From DATDDB01 sp035260545 (GTDB lineage Bacteria > Pseudomonadota > Gammaproteobacteria > Burkholderiales > Gallionellaceae), in contig DATFUZ010000048.1 in the NCBI GenBank assembly GCA_035260545.1, positions 1-45,459 of the forward strand: DNA of 45,459 nt, in the 5' to 3' direction. Made by a program: the position numbers and the translations under genes. Below the pieces are notes generated by a model, which was given only the letters and a program-made list of their open reading frames with translations, was not told the DNA's origin and searched no databases. Shown here piece by piece: positions 33,109-41,492 of this stretch (its first letter is position 1; every line of letters begins with the position of its first letter).

Positions 33109-35234
33109 CGACCAAGAATTTGCTGGTTGAACTGTTCGTCGAGGAACTGCCCCCCAAGGCGCTGAAGAAGCTGGGCGAGAGCTTTGCCGCTGTGCTGGCG
33201 GACGGCCTCAAGGCCCAGGGTCTGGCCTCCGCCGAAAGTCCGGTCACCGCATTTGCCTCGCCGCGGCGCCTGGCGGTGCGCGTGGGCAACGTGCTGGACA
33301 GGGGTGCGGACAAGCCGGTCTCGCAAAAGCTGATGCCGGTTGCCGTGGCGCTGGACGCCAGCGGCGACGCCACGCCCGCGCTGTTGAAAAGGCTGGGCGC
33401 GCTGGGCGCGGGGCCTGAAGTGGTGCCGCAATTGCGCCGCGAGGGCGAGGGCAAGGCCGAGTCGCTGTTCTATGACAGCGTCCAGCCCGGCAAGACCCTG
33501 CCGGAAGCCTTGCAGATCGCACTGCAAGAAGCGCTGGGCAAGCTGCCCATCCCCAAGGTGATGACCTACCAGCTCGCGGACGGCTGGAGCAGCGTGCAGT
33601 TTGTGCGCCCGGCGCATCGCCTGGTGGCGCTCCACGGCGCGGACGTGGTGCCGGTGTCGGTGCTTGGTCTGCAAGCCGGGCGCACCACCCAGGGCCACCG
33701 TTTCGAGGCGGCTGCCGACACACTGGACATTCGCGATGCCGACAGCTACGAGGCGCAGATGGAAGGCGAGGGCGCGGTGATTCCCTCATTCGCGAAGCGC
33801 CGTGCCGAGATCGTGCGCCAGCTTGAGGCGGCCGCCGCCAAGGCGGGCGCGGGGCTCAAGCCCATAGAGGATGACGCCTTGCTGGATGAAGTGACTGGGC
33901 TGGTCGAACGCCCCAACGTCCTGCGCTGCCAGTTCGATGCTGAGTTCCTTGAGGTGCCGCAGGAATGCCTGATTCTCACCATGAAGGCGAACCAGAAGTA
34001 TTTTCCGCTGCTGGATGCGACCGGCAAGCTCACCAACCAGTTCCTGGTTGTCTCGAACATCCGTCCGGAAGATGCTTCGGCGGTGATCGGCGGCAACGAA
34101 CGAGTCATCCGCCCACGGCTGGCGGATGCGAAATTCTTCTACGACCAGGACCGCAAGAAGAGCCTGGAATCACGGGTGCTGGGCCTGGCCAAGGTGGTGT
34201 ACCACAACAAGCTGGGCACCCAGGGCGAACGCGTGCAGCGCGTGGCGGCCATTGCGAAGGCCATCGGCCAGCAAATCGGCGGCGATGCGCTGGCCCTGCA
34301 TGCCGAAGAAGCTGCCTTGCTGGCCAAGGCCGACCTGCTGACAGACATGGTGGGCGAGTTCCCCGAACTGCAGGGCATCATGGGGCGCTACTATGCCCTG
34401 CATGACGGCTTGCCGGCCGAGCTGGCCGACGCCATCGAAGACCATTACAAACCGCGCTTCGCGGGAGACACCCTGCCGCGCAATCCGGTTGGCATCTGCG
34501 TTGCGCTGGCCGACAAGCTGGAAACGCTGGCTGGCCTGTTCGGCATCGGCCAGATTCCGACCGGCGACAAGGATCCCTTCGCGCTCCGCCGCCATGCGCT
34601 GGGCGTGCTGCGCATGCTGACCGAGAAGCAATTGCCGCTGGCGCTGCCCGACCTGATGCGCATCGCATTCGCTTCCTTCCCGCACGGATTGGTGAACAAT
34701 GCGACGGCCGAGCTGGAAAACTTCCTCTTCGACCGCCTGGGCGGCGCGATGCGTGAGCAGGGTTACACCGCGCATGAGGCGGATGCTGTGCTGTCCATGC
34801 GCCCGGCCGAAATATCGCTGGTGCCCAAGCGCCTGGAGGCCGTGCGCGCCTTTGCCGCCTTGCCCGAGGCGGCGGCGCTGGCCGCGGCGAACAAGCGCAT
34901 CGGCAACATCCTGAAGAAGGAAGGCATAGACACCTGGCTGCGCCAGCACGAGAAGACGGAGGTGAGGCCGGAGTTGCTCGGTGAGGCCGCCGAGAAGGCC
35001 CTGCATGCGGCGCTTGCGGCCACCGCGCCCGCGGCAAATGAGGCTTTCGAGCGCGGCGACTATACTGCCTCCCTCAAGGAATGGGCGAAGCTGAAGGAGC
35101 CGGTCGACAGCTTCTTCGACCACGTGATGGTCAATGCCGAGGACCCGGCATTGCGCGCTAACCGCCTGGCCCTGCTGGCGCGCCTGCACGCGGCGATGAA
35201 CAGGGTCGCGGACATTTCCCGGCTGGCGGCCTAG
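33105..35234 (+). CDS. glyS: Glycyl-tRNA synthetase beta subunit
   Basis: A 709-residue tRNA-binding subunit. It begins MTTKNLLVELFVEELPPKAL, the family start, and includes the RPAHRLVALHG, ECLILTMKANQKYFPL and FVVSNI-type blocks (about 285-325), HD-like helices and the C-terminal anticodon-binding DALR-like domain (SFFDHVMVNAEDPALRANRLALL). The ATG overlaps the glyQ stop (ATGA), which couples the two subunits in translation and helps keep the ratio even. Length is normal (about 680-710). Confidence 0.96.
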   Translation: MTTKNLLVELFVEELPPKALKKLGESFAAVLADGLKAQGLASAESPVTAFASPRRLAVRVGNVLDRGADKPVSQKLMPVAVALDASGDATPALLKRLGALGAGPEVVPQLRREGEGKAESLFYDSVQPGKTLPEALQIALQEALGKLPIPKVMTYQLADGWSSVQFVRPAHRLVALHGADVVPVSVLGLQAGRTTQGHRFEAAADTLDIRDADSYEAQMEGEGAVIPSFAKRRAEIVRQLEAAAAKAGAGLKPIEDDALLDEVTGLVERPNVLRCQFDAEFLEVPQECLILTMKANQKYFPLLDATGKLTNQFLVVSNIRPEDASAVIGGNERVIRPRLADAKFFYDQDRKKSLESRVLGLAKVVYHNKLGTQGERVQRVAAIAKAIGQQIGGDALALHAEEAALLAKADLLTDMVGEFPELQGIMGRYYALHDGLPAELADAIEDHYKPRFAGDTLPRNPVGICVALADKLETLAGLFGIGQIPTGDKDPFALRRHALGVLRMLTEKQLPLALPDLMRIAFASFPHGLVNNATAELENFLFDRLGGAMREQGYTAHEADAVLSMRPAEISLVPKRLEAVRAFAALPEAAALAAANKRIGNILKKEGIDTWLRQHEKTEVRPELLGEAAEKALHAALAATAPAANEAFERGDYTASLKEWAKLKEPVDSFFDHVMVNAEDPALRANRLALLARLHAAMNRVADISRLAA

Positions 35235-35254
35235 GACTGCGGTATAAATAGCAT

Positions 35255-35785
35255 ATGAAACTCGTCATACTCGATCGCGACGGCGTCATCAACCACGATT
35301 CCGACCAGTTCATCAAGAATCCGGAGGAGTGGAAGCCTATCCCCGGCAGTCTGGAAGCCATCGCCCGCCTGTCGCAGGCCGGCTACCGGGTGGTGGTGGC
35401 GACCAATCAGTCCGGAGTCGGGCGCGGGCTGTTCGACATGGCCGTGCTCAACGCCATCCACGACAAGATGTGCAAGGCGGTGGCGCAGGCAGGCGGCAGG
35501 ATAGACGCGATTTTCTTCTGCCCGCACGCCGCCGATGCGAATTGCGACTGCCGCAAGCCCAAAAGCGGCATGATCGAGGAAATCGCCGCGCGCTACAACA
35601 TGAGCCTGGAGGGCGTGCCGGCAATCGGCGATTCCCTGCGCGACCTGGAGGCCACGGCGCGCCTGGGCGCGCAGCCCATCCTCGTGCTCACCGGCAAGGG
35701 CGCCAAAACGCGCGCAAAAGGCGGGCTGCCCGAGGGCACGCTGATCTATCCCGATCTGGCGGCTGCGGCCGCGACCCTGGTCTGA
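35255..35785 (+). CDS. gmhB: D-glycero-beta-D-manno-heptose-1,7-bisphosphate 7-phosphatase
   Basis: A 176-residue HAD-family phosphatase of ADP-heptose synthesis for LPS inner core. The nucleophile/acid pair is D7 and D9 (ILDRDGVIN), the second motif is VATNQSGVGRG, and the zinc site C89, H91, C97, C99 (CPHAADANCDCRKP) marks the GmhB branch. IGDSLRDLEA supplies the last acidic motif. A TATAAAT sequence 12 bases before the ATG may be a promoter element. It is 20 bases after glyS and 16 bases before the acyltransferase gene. Confidence 0.93.
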   Translation: MKLVILDRDGVINHDSDQFIKNPEEWKPIPGSLEAIARLSQAGYRVVVATNQSGVGRGLFDMAVLNAIHDKMCKAVAQAGGRIDAIFFCPHAADANCDCRKPKSGMIEEIAARYNMSLEGVPAIGDSLRDLEATARLGAQPILVLTGKGAKTRAKGGLPEGTLIYPDLAAAAATLV

Positions 35786-35801
35786 TGCGCACGGAGGGGG
35801 C

Positions 35802-36506
35802 ATGACCTTTATCCGCTCGGTGATATTTTTCATTGTCCAGATGACCTGGACGCCGTTTTACGCAACACTGGTCCTGTTTACATTTCCGCTCAAGCCGCAT
35901 ACCCGCTACTACTACATCAAAGGGCTGGCGCACAGCCTGATGTGGCTGCTGCGCGTGATCTGCAATATCCGCATGGAGGTGCGCGGGGCGGAAAACATTC
36001 CCAAGGAGCCGTGCATCATACTCTCCAAGCACCAGTCGGCCTGGGAGACCTTCGCGCTGCAGGCGGTCTTTCCCGACCAGGTTTACGTACTCAAGCGCGA
36101 GTTACTGTGGCTGCCGTTCTTCGGCTGGGGCCTTGCCCTGCAAAGCCCGATCGCGATCAACCGCGGCAATGGGCGCGATGCCATGAAACAATTGCTCAAG
36201 CAGGGCAAGCAGCGCCTGGACGACGGCTTCTGCGTCGTGGTGTTCCCGGAGGGAACGCGCATGCCCTATGGGGTGCGCGGCAAGTACAAGATGGGCGGCG
36301 CCATGCTGGCGGCCTCCACGGGCGCACCGGTTTCGCCGGTGGCGCATAATGCGGGGAAACACTGGGGACGCAACGCCTTCATGAAATATCCCGGAACCAT
36401 CGTCATGAGCATAGGCAAGCCCATAGACCCAGCGGGCCTCAAGGCTGATGAGATCAACCGCAGGGTCGAGGACTGGATTGAACGCGAAGTGGAGCGCATA
36501 GGATGA
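35802..36506 (+). CDS. PlsC-type 1-acyl-glycerol-3-phosphate acyltransferase
   Basis: A 234-residue membrane-bound acyltransferase with an N-terminal hydrophobic segment (about 5-30). The catalytic motif reads KHQSAWETF, that is H77-x4-E82 rather than the usual HX4D; this form is common in one bacterial branch. FPEGTR (148-153) and INRGNGRDAM are the substrate-binding blocks. It probably makes phosphatidic acid or a related lipid at the inner membrane. A second plsC-type domain is present in the aas-like gene at the window start. Its stop overlaps the next gene (ATGA). Confidence 0.9.
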   Translation: MTFIRSVIFFIVQMTWTPFYATLVLFTFPLKPHTRYYYIKGLAHSLMWLLRVICNIRMEVRGAENIPKEPCIILSKHQSAWETFALQAVFPDQVYVLKRELLWLPFFGWGLALQSPIAINRGNGRDAMKQLLKQGKQRLDDGFCVVVFPEGTRMPYGVRGKYKMGGAMLAASTGAPVSPVAHNAGKHWGRNAFMKYPGTIVMSIGKPIDPAGLKADEINRRVEDWIEREVERIG

Positions 36507-37255
36507 CAGGCGGTCTGTTCGGCACGGGAGCCGGCGTGTTCGAGCCGCCCTCGGTCGAACGGCGCAGGACGCTGATGGCCGGTCAGGTCGTCGAGTACAC
36601 CCTCAAGCGCAGCGGCAAACGCCGGACCATAGGCCTGCGCGTGGACGACGACGGACTCACGGTCGCCATGCCGCTGCGCTCCTCGGAGCGTTGGCTCAAC
36701 AGCGTGTTGCAGGAAAAAGCGGCATGGATCGTGAAGGCGCTCGCCGGCTGGCAGAGCCGCAAGGTCGAGGCTATCCGCTGGGAGGACGGCGCGGCGATCC
36801 CCTTCCTGGGCGAAAGCCTCACCCTGCGCCTGGTGCCCAGCCTGTTTGCGTCGGCGCCCATGCTGCAGCGGCGGCAGTTGTTCGTCCACGTGGCCGATGC
36901 CTCGCACCACGCGGCCATCGAGCAGGCGGTCACCGGCTGGCTGCGCCGGGAGGCCGAAGTCCTGTTCCGCGAGCGTGTGGCGCATTATGCGCCCATCCTG
37001 GGCGCGGCCCCCGCCGAACTCAAGCTTTCCTCAGCCCGCACCCAGTGGGGCAGCTGCACGGCCAGCGGCACGGTGCACCTGAACTGGCAGCTCATCAAGC
37101 TGCCGTTGCGCCTGGTGGATTACGTGGTGGTGCATGAACTGGCCCATCTGCAGGAGCTAAACCACTCGCCCGCGTTCTGGGCGGTGGTCCAGACGGCGTG
37201 CGCGGATTTCAAGAAGCGGCGTGCCGAGTTGCGCCGCTGCGGCATCGCGGAATAG
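36503..37255 (+). CDS. SprT/YgjP-like zinc metallopeptidase (DUF45/M48-like)
   Basis: A 250-residue protein of the YgjP family. The zinc motif HELAH (211-215) with a third ligand H221 (LNHSPAFW) and the preceding QWGSCTASGTVHLNW (181-195) are diagnostic. The N-terminal half (about 25-140) is a beta-rich domain typical of the family. Members are annotated as metal-dependent hydrolases or peptidases, and one was reported as a UTP pyrophosphatase; the role here is open. The ATG overlaps the acyltransferase stop by 4 bases. A later ATG at residue 25 is a possible start. It converges on cyaY with a 2-base gap. Confidence 0.85.
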   Translation: MTGGLFGTGAGVFEPPSVERRRTLMAGQVVEYTLKRSGKRRTIGLRVDDDGLTVAMPLRSSERWLNSVLQEKAAWIVKALAGWQSRKVEAIRWEDGAAIPFLGESLTLRLVPSLFASAPMLQRRQLFVHVADASHHAAIEQAVTGWLRREAEVLFRERVAHYAPILGAAPAELKLSSARTQWGSCTASGTVHLNWQLIKLPLRLVDYVVVHELAHLQELNHSPAFWAVVQTACADFKKRRAELRRCGIAE

Positions 37256-37257
37256 CG

Positions 37258-37569
37258 TCAGAAGCTGACGGCTTCGCCGCAGCCCGCCTTCACCAGATCG
37301 CCCAGGCGGCCGAAAAGTTCGCTGCCGTCGCGGCGGCTGACCCACTTTCCGTCCTGGTAGCCGTAGTGAAAGCCGCCGGAACGGGCGGCCAGCCAGATTT
37401 CCCGGTTAGGGCCATGGCGATTGATGATGATCTTGGAGTCATCCTCGAATTCCAGTTCCAGCACGCCCCCGGTGAGGTTGTATTCCACATCGGCGCCGCT
37501 TGCATCGAGCGCCCGTTCAATGCGCCTGAAAACCGCATCTGCCAATTCGTTGAATTCAGTTTCCGTCAT
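37258..37569 (-). CDS. cyaY: Iron donor / frataxin-like protein CyaY
   Basis: A 103-residue frataxin homologue. It has the acidic first helix (MTETEFNELADAVFRRIERAL), the LEFEDDSKIIINRHGPNREIWLAARSGGFHY core strands and the final DGSELFGRLGDLVKAG. CyaY binds iron and tunes Fe-S cluster assembly on IscU/IscS. ATG 37569 is preceded by GGCGGA; an in-frame extension to 37596 is not family-like. It is divergent from lptM-lysA, the same neighbour order as in E. coli (cyaY / yifL-dapF). Confidence 0.95.
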   Translation of the reverse strand: MTETEFNELADAVFRRIERALDASGADVEYNLTGGVLELEFEDDSKIIINRHGPNREIWLAARSGGFHYGYQDGKWVSRRDGSELFGRLGDLVKAGCGEAVSF

Positions 37570-37607
37570 ATAATCCGCCTGTCTTCTTATCGTCACAGAA
37601 CACGCTC

Positions 37608-37760
37608 ATGCGCACGGCCACCATTATGTTTCTGATTGCCCTGTTGCTGCAAGGTTGCGGCCACAAGGGCCCGCTGCTTCTTCCGCCCTCCAGCCAGCCA
37701 TCTACGCAGCCGCCGGGCAAGCCGCACACGCCGCCGCCCGAACCCCATATTTCGTCCTGA
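37608..37760 (+). CDS. lptM: LptM (YifL)-type small lipoprotein
   Basis: A 50-residue lipoprotein. MRTATIMFLIALLLQGC is a signal peptide with lipobox LQGC (lipidated Cys17). The mature start CGHKGPLLLP matches the conserved CGxKGPLxxP of LptM, followed by a proline-rich tail. LptM in E. coli aids disulfide maturation of the LPS translocon protein LptD in the outer membrane. It lies directly before lysA and opposite cyaY, the expected location. The start has no obvious ribosome site. Confidence 0.88.
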   Translation: MRTATIMFLIALLLQGCGHKGPLLLPPSSQPSTQPPGKPHTPPPEPHISS

Positions 37761-37810
37761 CGCCACGAGCGGCATCTTTCCTTGAATCAACCACAGACTG
37801 CGAAGCAACG

Positions 37811-39058
37811 ATGAACACCCATTTCGAGTATCGGCAAGGCCGGCTGTTTGCAGAGGATGTGCCGTTGGCTGAAATCGCCAGCCGTTTCGGCACCCCCTGT
37901 TATGTCTATTCCCATGCCGCGCTGATGGACCGCTACCGCGAGTTCGAGCAAGGATTGGCCGGGCGCGACCATCTCGTGTGCTATGCGGTCAAGGCCAATT
38001 CCAATCTGGCGCTCCTCAACCTCTTCGCCCGCCTGGGCGCGGGTTTCGATATTGTCTCCGGCGGCGAGTTGCAGCGCGTGCTGGCGGCGGGGGGCGACGC
38101 CGCGAAAGTGGTGTTTTCCGGCGTCGGCAAGACCGCCGCGGAGATGCGGCTGGCGCTGGAGGCGGGCATTCTGTGCTTCAACGTGGAATCCGAGGCCGAA
38201 CTGCTGCGGCTCAACCAGGTGGCGGGCGACATGGGGCGCACGGCGCCGGTCAGCTTGCGGGTGAATCCGGACGTCGATCCCAAGACCCATCCCTATATTT
38301 CCACCGGACTCAAGCAGAGCAAGTTCGGGGTGGCCTTTGCCGAAGCCCTTGGCCTGTATCGCAAAGCGGCCGCGCTGCCCCACGTGCGGGTGACCGGCCT
38401 CGATTGCCACATCGGTTCGCAACTGACCGAGGCGGAGCCCTTCGTCGCGGCGGCGGAGAAGGTGCTGGGCCTGGCCGATGCCCTGGCGCGCGAGGGCATC
38501 GTCCTGGACCACCTCGATCTAGGGGGCGGACTGGGCATCTGTTACCGCGATGAGACGCCGCCCTCGATTGCGGCCTATACCGATGCGCTGAAGCAGGCCG
38601 TACAGGGACGCCGCGAAAAACTCCTGGTCGAGCCGGGACGCTCGCTGGTTGGCAATGCGGGTGTACTGCTTACACGCGTGGAATACCTCAAGCCCGGCGA
38701 GGAAAAGCACTTCGTTATCGTCGATGCGGCCATGAACGACCTGATGCGGCCGGCTTTGTATGACGCATATCACGCCATCCGCGAGGTCGAGCAGCGCGAT
38801 GTGCCTCGCCGCCGCTATGAAGTGGTCGGCCCGGTGTGCGAGTCCGGCGATTTCCTGGGACATGATCGCGACCTTGCGGTGAGCGAGGGCGATTTGCTCG
38901 CGATCATGTCCGCGGGGGCTTACGGCATGTCGATGAGCTCCAACTACAACACGCGTCCGCGCGCTGCGGAAGTGCTGGTCGAAGGCGCGAGCGTGCATCT
39001 TGCGCGCGAACGGGAGACGGTGGAGCAGTTGTTCGCGGGTGAACATTTCCGCGCGTGA
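37811..39058 (+). CDS. lysA: Diaminopimelate decarboxylase
   Basis: A 415-residue PLP enzyme that makes lysine from meso-diaminopimelate. The PLP-binding Lys is K61 (YAVKANSNLALL), the His-Gly strand is CHIGSQ, the phosphate-binding loop GGGLGI and the conserved CESGDFLG motif provide substrate contacts. EPGRSLVGNAG is also typical. Start at ATG 37811 matches the family; the frame extends upstream but is not conserved there. It follows lptM after 50 bases. Confidence 0.96.
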   Translation: MNTHFEYRQGRLFAEDVPLAEIASRFGTPCYVYSHAALMDRYREFEQGLAGRDHLVCYAVKANSNLALLNLFARLGAGFDIVSGGELQRVLAAGGDAAKVVFSGVGKTAAEMRLALEAGILCFNVESEAELLRLNQVAGDMGRTAPVSLRVNPDVDPKTHPYISTGLKQSKFGVAFAEALGLYRKAAALPHVRVTGLDCHIGSQLTEAEPFVAAAEKVLGLADALAREGIVLDHLDLGGGLGICYRDETPPSIAAYTDALKQAVQGRREKLLVEPGRSLVGNAGVLLTRVEYLKPGEEKHFVIVDAAMNDLMRPALYDAYHAIREVEQRDVPRRRYEVVGPVCESGDFLGHDRDLAVSEGDLLAIMSAGAYGMSMSSNYNTRPRAAEVLVEGASVHLARERETVEQLFAGEHFRA

Positions 39059-39101
39059 GGCTGTTCGCGAGAATTTATTTGCTGCGAAATGCAAAAACCT
39101 G

Positions 39102-39131
39102 TTGCGCTTCAAATTTAATCATGCGTAGAAT
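39102..39131 (+). promoter_or_regulatory. Promoter of the histone-like gene
   Basis: TTGCGC (39102-39107), an 18-base spacer and TAGAAT (39126-39131) form a plausible promoter. It leaves a leader of about 105 bases before the ATG, which has a good ribosome site (AAGGAAAG). Confidence 0.45.
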
Positions 39132-39242
39132 GCAAGCAACATGCAAAAGGCATGGTTTTCGCGGCCGTCGGCATTTGAGGTAGGAATTGCCGGCACGACG
39201 TGCGCAGTCCAGCTAGGACCAATCTTTGTGGAAGGAAAGAAT

Positions 39243-39785
39243 ATGGCAACGACCAAAGCAAGCACAACCAAGAAGTCAGCGGCCAAGAAGGTCGTGGCCA
39301 AAAAGCCCGCCGCCAAGAAAGTGGCAGCCAAGAAACCCGCCGCAAAAAAAGTAGCCGCAAAGAAACCCGCCGCCAAGAAAGTGGCAGCGAAAAAGCCGGC
39401 TGCGAAGAAAGTAGCCGCAAAGAAACCTGCCGCCAAGAAGGTCGCAGCGAAGAAACCCGCCGTCAAGAAAGTCGCAGCGAAAAAGCCGGCTGCGAAGAAA
39501 GTAGCTGCGAAAAAACCCGCCGCCAAGAAGGTCGCAGCGAAGAAACCCGCCGTCAAGAAAGCCGCAGCGAAGAAACCCGCCGTCAAGAAAGCCGCAGCGA
39601 AAAAGCCGGCTGCGAAGAAAGTAGCTGCGAAGAAACCCGCCGCCAAGAAGGTCGCAGCGAAAAAGCCGGCAGCAAAGAAAGTCGCAGCGAAGAAGGCTGC
39701 GTCCAAAAAGCCGGCGGTGAAGCGGTCCTCTGCCGGGAAAACCGGTGCAGCGACTTCCGCTTTTGGCCTCAGCCTGGGATCCTGA
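39243..39785 (+). CDS. Histone H1-like nucleoid protein with AAKKPAAKK repeats
   Basis: A 180-residue, extremely lysine- and alanine-rich protein. After MATTKASTTKKSAAKKV it consists of about 13 degenerate ten-residue repeats of the form AAKKPAAKKV (about 20-155), ending in a small non-repetitive tail (SSAGKTGAATSAFGLSLGS). Such proteins (AlgP/AlgR3, BpH1-type) bind DNA without sequence preference and may compact the chromosome. No globular domain is visible. AAGGAAAG precedes the ATG. The number of repeats may vary between strains because the underlying DNA is a tandem array. Confidence 0.9.
   Translation: MATTKASTTKKSAAKKVVAKKPAAKKVAAKKPAAKKVAAKKPAAKKVAAKKPAAKKVAAKKPAAKKVAAKKPAVKKVAAKKPAAKKVAAKKPAAKKVAAKKPAVKKAAAKKPAVKKAAAKKPAAKKVAAKKPAAKKVAAKKPAAKKVAAKKAASKKPAVKRSSAGKTGAATSAFGLSLGS
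39292..39700. repeat. About 30-base tandem repeats within the histone-like gene
   Basis: Units of about 30 bases (AAGAAACCCGCCGCCAAGAA and variants) recur about 13 times with synonymous drift and occasional GTC for GCC changes. They encode the KKPAAKKVAA decapeptide. Confidence 0.85.
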
Positions 39786-39800
39786 TCGTCTCTTCCCCCC

Positions 39801-39823
39801 AGCCCGACGCTAACCGTTGGGCT
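39801..39823. terminator. Hairpin after the histone-like gene
   Basis: AGCCCGACG and CGTTGGGCT form a 9-bp stem (one G-T pair) with a CTAAC loop, 15 bases after the stop. No T-run follows, so termination is uncertain. Confidence 0.4.
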
Positions 39824-39941
39824 GCATGCGCCCCATAAGCCCCGGCCGGCCGATTACTGGCTGGGCTGATGACAAGCGCCTGCCGCGGCCTAGCTGGCTG
39901 CGGTATTGTCGCGCGCGGGTGAATTGAGGCTCGTTTCGCGA

Positions 39942-40586
39942 TCAGCCGTTTCGTGAGGGCAGGCTGCCGCGCAACTGATCGAGTGAGACGCTGACTGTCG
40001 TCCCTGCTTCGCCCAGCACGCGGTTCGCGTGCTGCAACTGTTCCCCCAAGCCCAGCAGAAGCTGCTCCCAGGGCCGCATCATCTCCGCCAGAAATTCCTC
40101 GCGCTTCACCCCGAATTTCATCAGGAAGTCGCGCCGCCGCGGGTGCCAGGGCAGCCATTGCCAGCCGAAAAAGTTGTCACCCTGCTTGAACCCGGCCTTT
40201 TCCATGTCGGCAGCCAGCTCAGTCACGGCCGCCGGCGCCTTCTCGCCCGCGTCCGGCGGGTTGCTCCACATCAGTCCGTAGTAGATGCGATAGCCTTCGC
40301 CGATATACTGCTGCTCCATGAAAGGGCGCAGAAAGGTGCGGCCGCCGCCGCGCGGCTCCAGATAGAGGCCGACCAGGCAGCCGTCGCTATTGCGGTCCTC
40401 GGTCAGCTTGGTGGTCCAGGGTAGCGAGTGCGCTGCGAGCAATGCTTCCAGCCCGGTGTTCATCACCTGCCAGAACTCATTGTTGAGGTTACGGCGAATC
40501 TCGTCCAGGTGCTCGGCTGCGATCAGGGCCAGCGGCAAGTTCTCCTTGGCTGCGAAAAAAGCCAATACTTGCTGTTCTTCGTTCAT
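39942..40586 (-). CDS. Conserved-looking protein of unknown function
   Basis: A 214-residue soluble protein that I do not recognise. It begins MNEEQQVLAFFAAKENLPLALIA, has a central Trp/Tyr/Gly-rich part (EGYRIYYGLMWSNPPD, DNFFGWQWLPWHPRRRDFL at about 110-165) and ends with a helical part (MRPWEQLLLGLGEQLQHANRVL). No signal peptide or membrane segment is present. The frame extends upstream to 40622 with other starts (40610, 40622); the ribosome site does not decide. It lies 60 bases after the GbsR-type gene on the same strand, so they may be co-transcribed. Codon use and GC content look like the neighbours. Confidence 0.7.
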   Translation of the reverse strand: MNEEQQVLAFFAAKENLPLALIAAEHLDEIRRNLNNEFWQVMNTGLEALLAAHSLPWTTKLTEDRNSDGCLVGLYLEPRGGGRTFLRPFMEQQYIGEGYRIYYGLMWSNPPDAGEKAPAAVTELAADMEKAGFKQGDNFFGWQWLPWHPRRRDFLMKFGVKREEFLAEMMRPWEQLLLGLGEQLQHANRVLGEAGTTVSVSLDQLRGSLPSRNG

Positions 40587-40646
40587 TTGCGTCGGTCTTC
40601 CAGAGGTCATTCCAAGGCGCATTGCAGGGACCGGCGCGGCGAAACG

Positions 40647-41234
40647 TCACAGCTCTTCGGGCGCGCGGTCCTTGTTGCCGGAGGCAAATGATAACAGGCG
40701 GTTCTTCGCGTGCAACAACTTTTGCGCATGCGCCCCCATATGCATGAGGGATGTCAGGTCTTCCGCGCTCAGCTTCTGGATGTCGATGAACCATTCGTTC
40801 GCCATCGAGATGAGGTCGTACATGCCCTGCATGCGCGCATGAAAATGCTCGTCTTCCGGGGTGTTCTTGGGATCAAGCAGGCACTCGCGCAGAATGGAAA
40901 GCGTAGGTTCGACTTCGCGCCTGCGCCGCTCGTCGGCCAGGGCTCGGAAGATCTCCCACACGTCCTCCGGGGTCTTGAAATACTCGCGGCGGTCGCCGGC
41001 GCGGTATTCCGAGCGCAGCAGCCGCCAGCTTTGCAGTTCCTTCAGCCCCATACTCACGTTGGAGCGCGAGAACGAGAGCAAATGGGTGATGTCGTCGGCG
41101 TTCAGCGGCACGTGAGAGATGTAAAGCAGGGCATAAATCTGGCCCACAGTGCGGCTGATGCCCCACCGGCTTCCCATTTCCCCAAAGTGATGTATGAATC
41201 GCCAGGCAGTTTCTGATAGGTGTTCCGGTTCCAT
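40647..41234 (-). CDS. GbsR/MarR-family transcriptional regulator
   Basis: A 195-residue winged-helix regulator of the GbsR type. The N-terminal helices (SETAWRFIHHFGEMGSRWGISRTVGQIYALLYI) and the helix-turn-helix (LNADDITHLLSFSRSNVSMGLKELQSWRLL, about 43-72) followed by the wing RAGDRREYFKT are characteristic. GbsR itself responds to choline in Bacillus; the ligand here is unknown. It is divergent from the ACIII operon with 258 bases between, so it is a candidate regulator of the respiratory complex. That target is inferred from position only. Confidence 0.88.
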   Translation of the reverse strand: MEPEHLSETAWRFIHHFGEMGSRWGISRTVGQIYALLYISHVPLNADDITHLLSFSRSNVSMGLKELQSWRLLRSEYRAGDRREYFKTPEDVWEIFRALADERRRREVEPTLSILRECLLDPKNTPEDEHFHARMQGMYDLISMANEWFIDIQKLSAEDLTSLMHMGAHAQKLLHAKNRLLSFASGNKDRAPEEL

Positions 41235-41325
41235 TGCCGTACTTTCAGGGATTTTTGAAATTAATGCAACCTGTTTTTTGGCAAAGGTTTTTTTCCGTGC
41301 CCCTGTCGCCGCCGCGGGCGTCGTG

Positions 41326-41355
41326 TTGACACTGCAAAGCGACTTGCTAGAGTAT
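41326..41355 (+). promoter_or_regulatory. Probable sigma-70 promoter of the ACIII operon
   Basis: A perfect TTGACA at 41326-41331 is followed after 16 bases by TAGAGT (41348-41353), with GAGTAT two bases later as an alternative -10. It leaves a leader of about 130 bases before actA, which has a ribosome site GGGGGAG. The rest of the 258-base gap shows T-rich and A-rich runs near 41260-41295 but no clear operator. Confidence 0.58.
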
Positions 41356-41492
41356 GCCGAACCCTAATTGGTGTGCAGTTCGTGAAGCTTGCGGAACGGC
41401 ACCGTTGGACCCGTTTGGGAATAGGTTGTGGCGGCTGATGCTGCTGCGGCGAACAACAACATTTCTGGTTTTCACCGGGGGAGCTACACACG

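Noticed and set aside
39119..39706. Long minus-strand frame of FFAAGFFAATF repeats
   Set aside because: It is the antisense reading of the lysine/alanine repeats of the histone-like gene; it has no ribosome site and an implausible composition.
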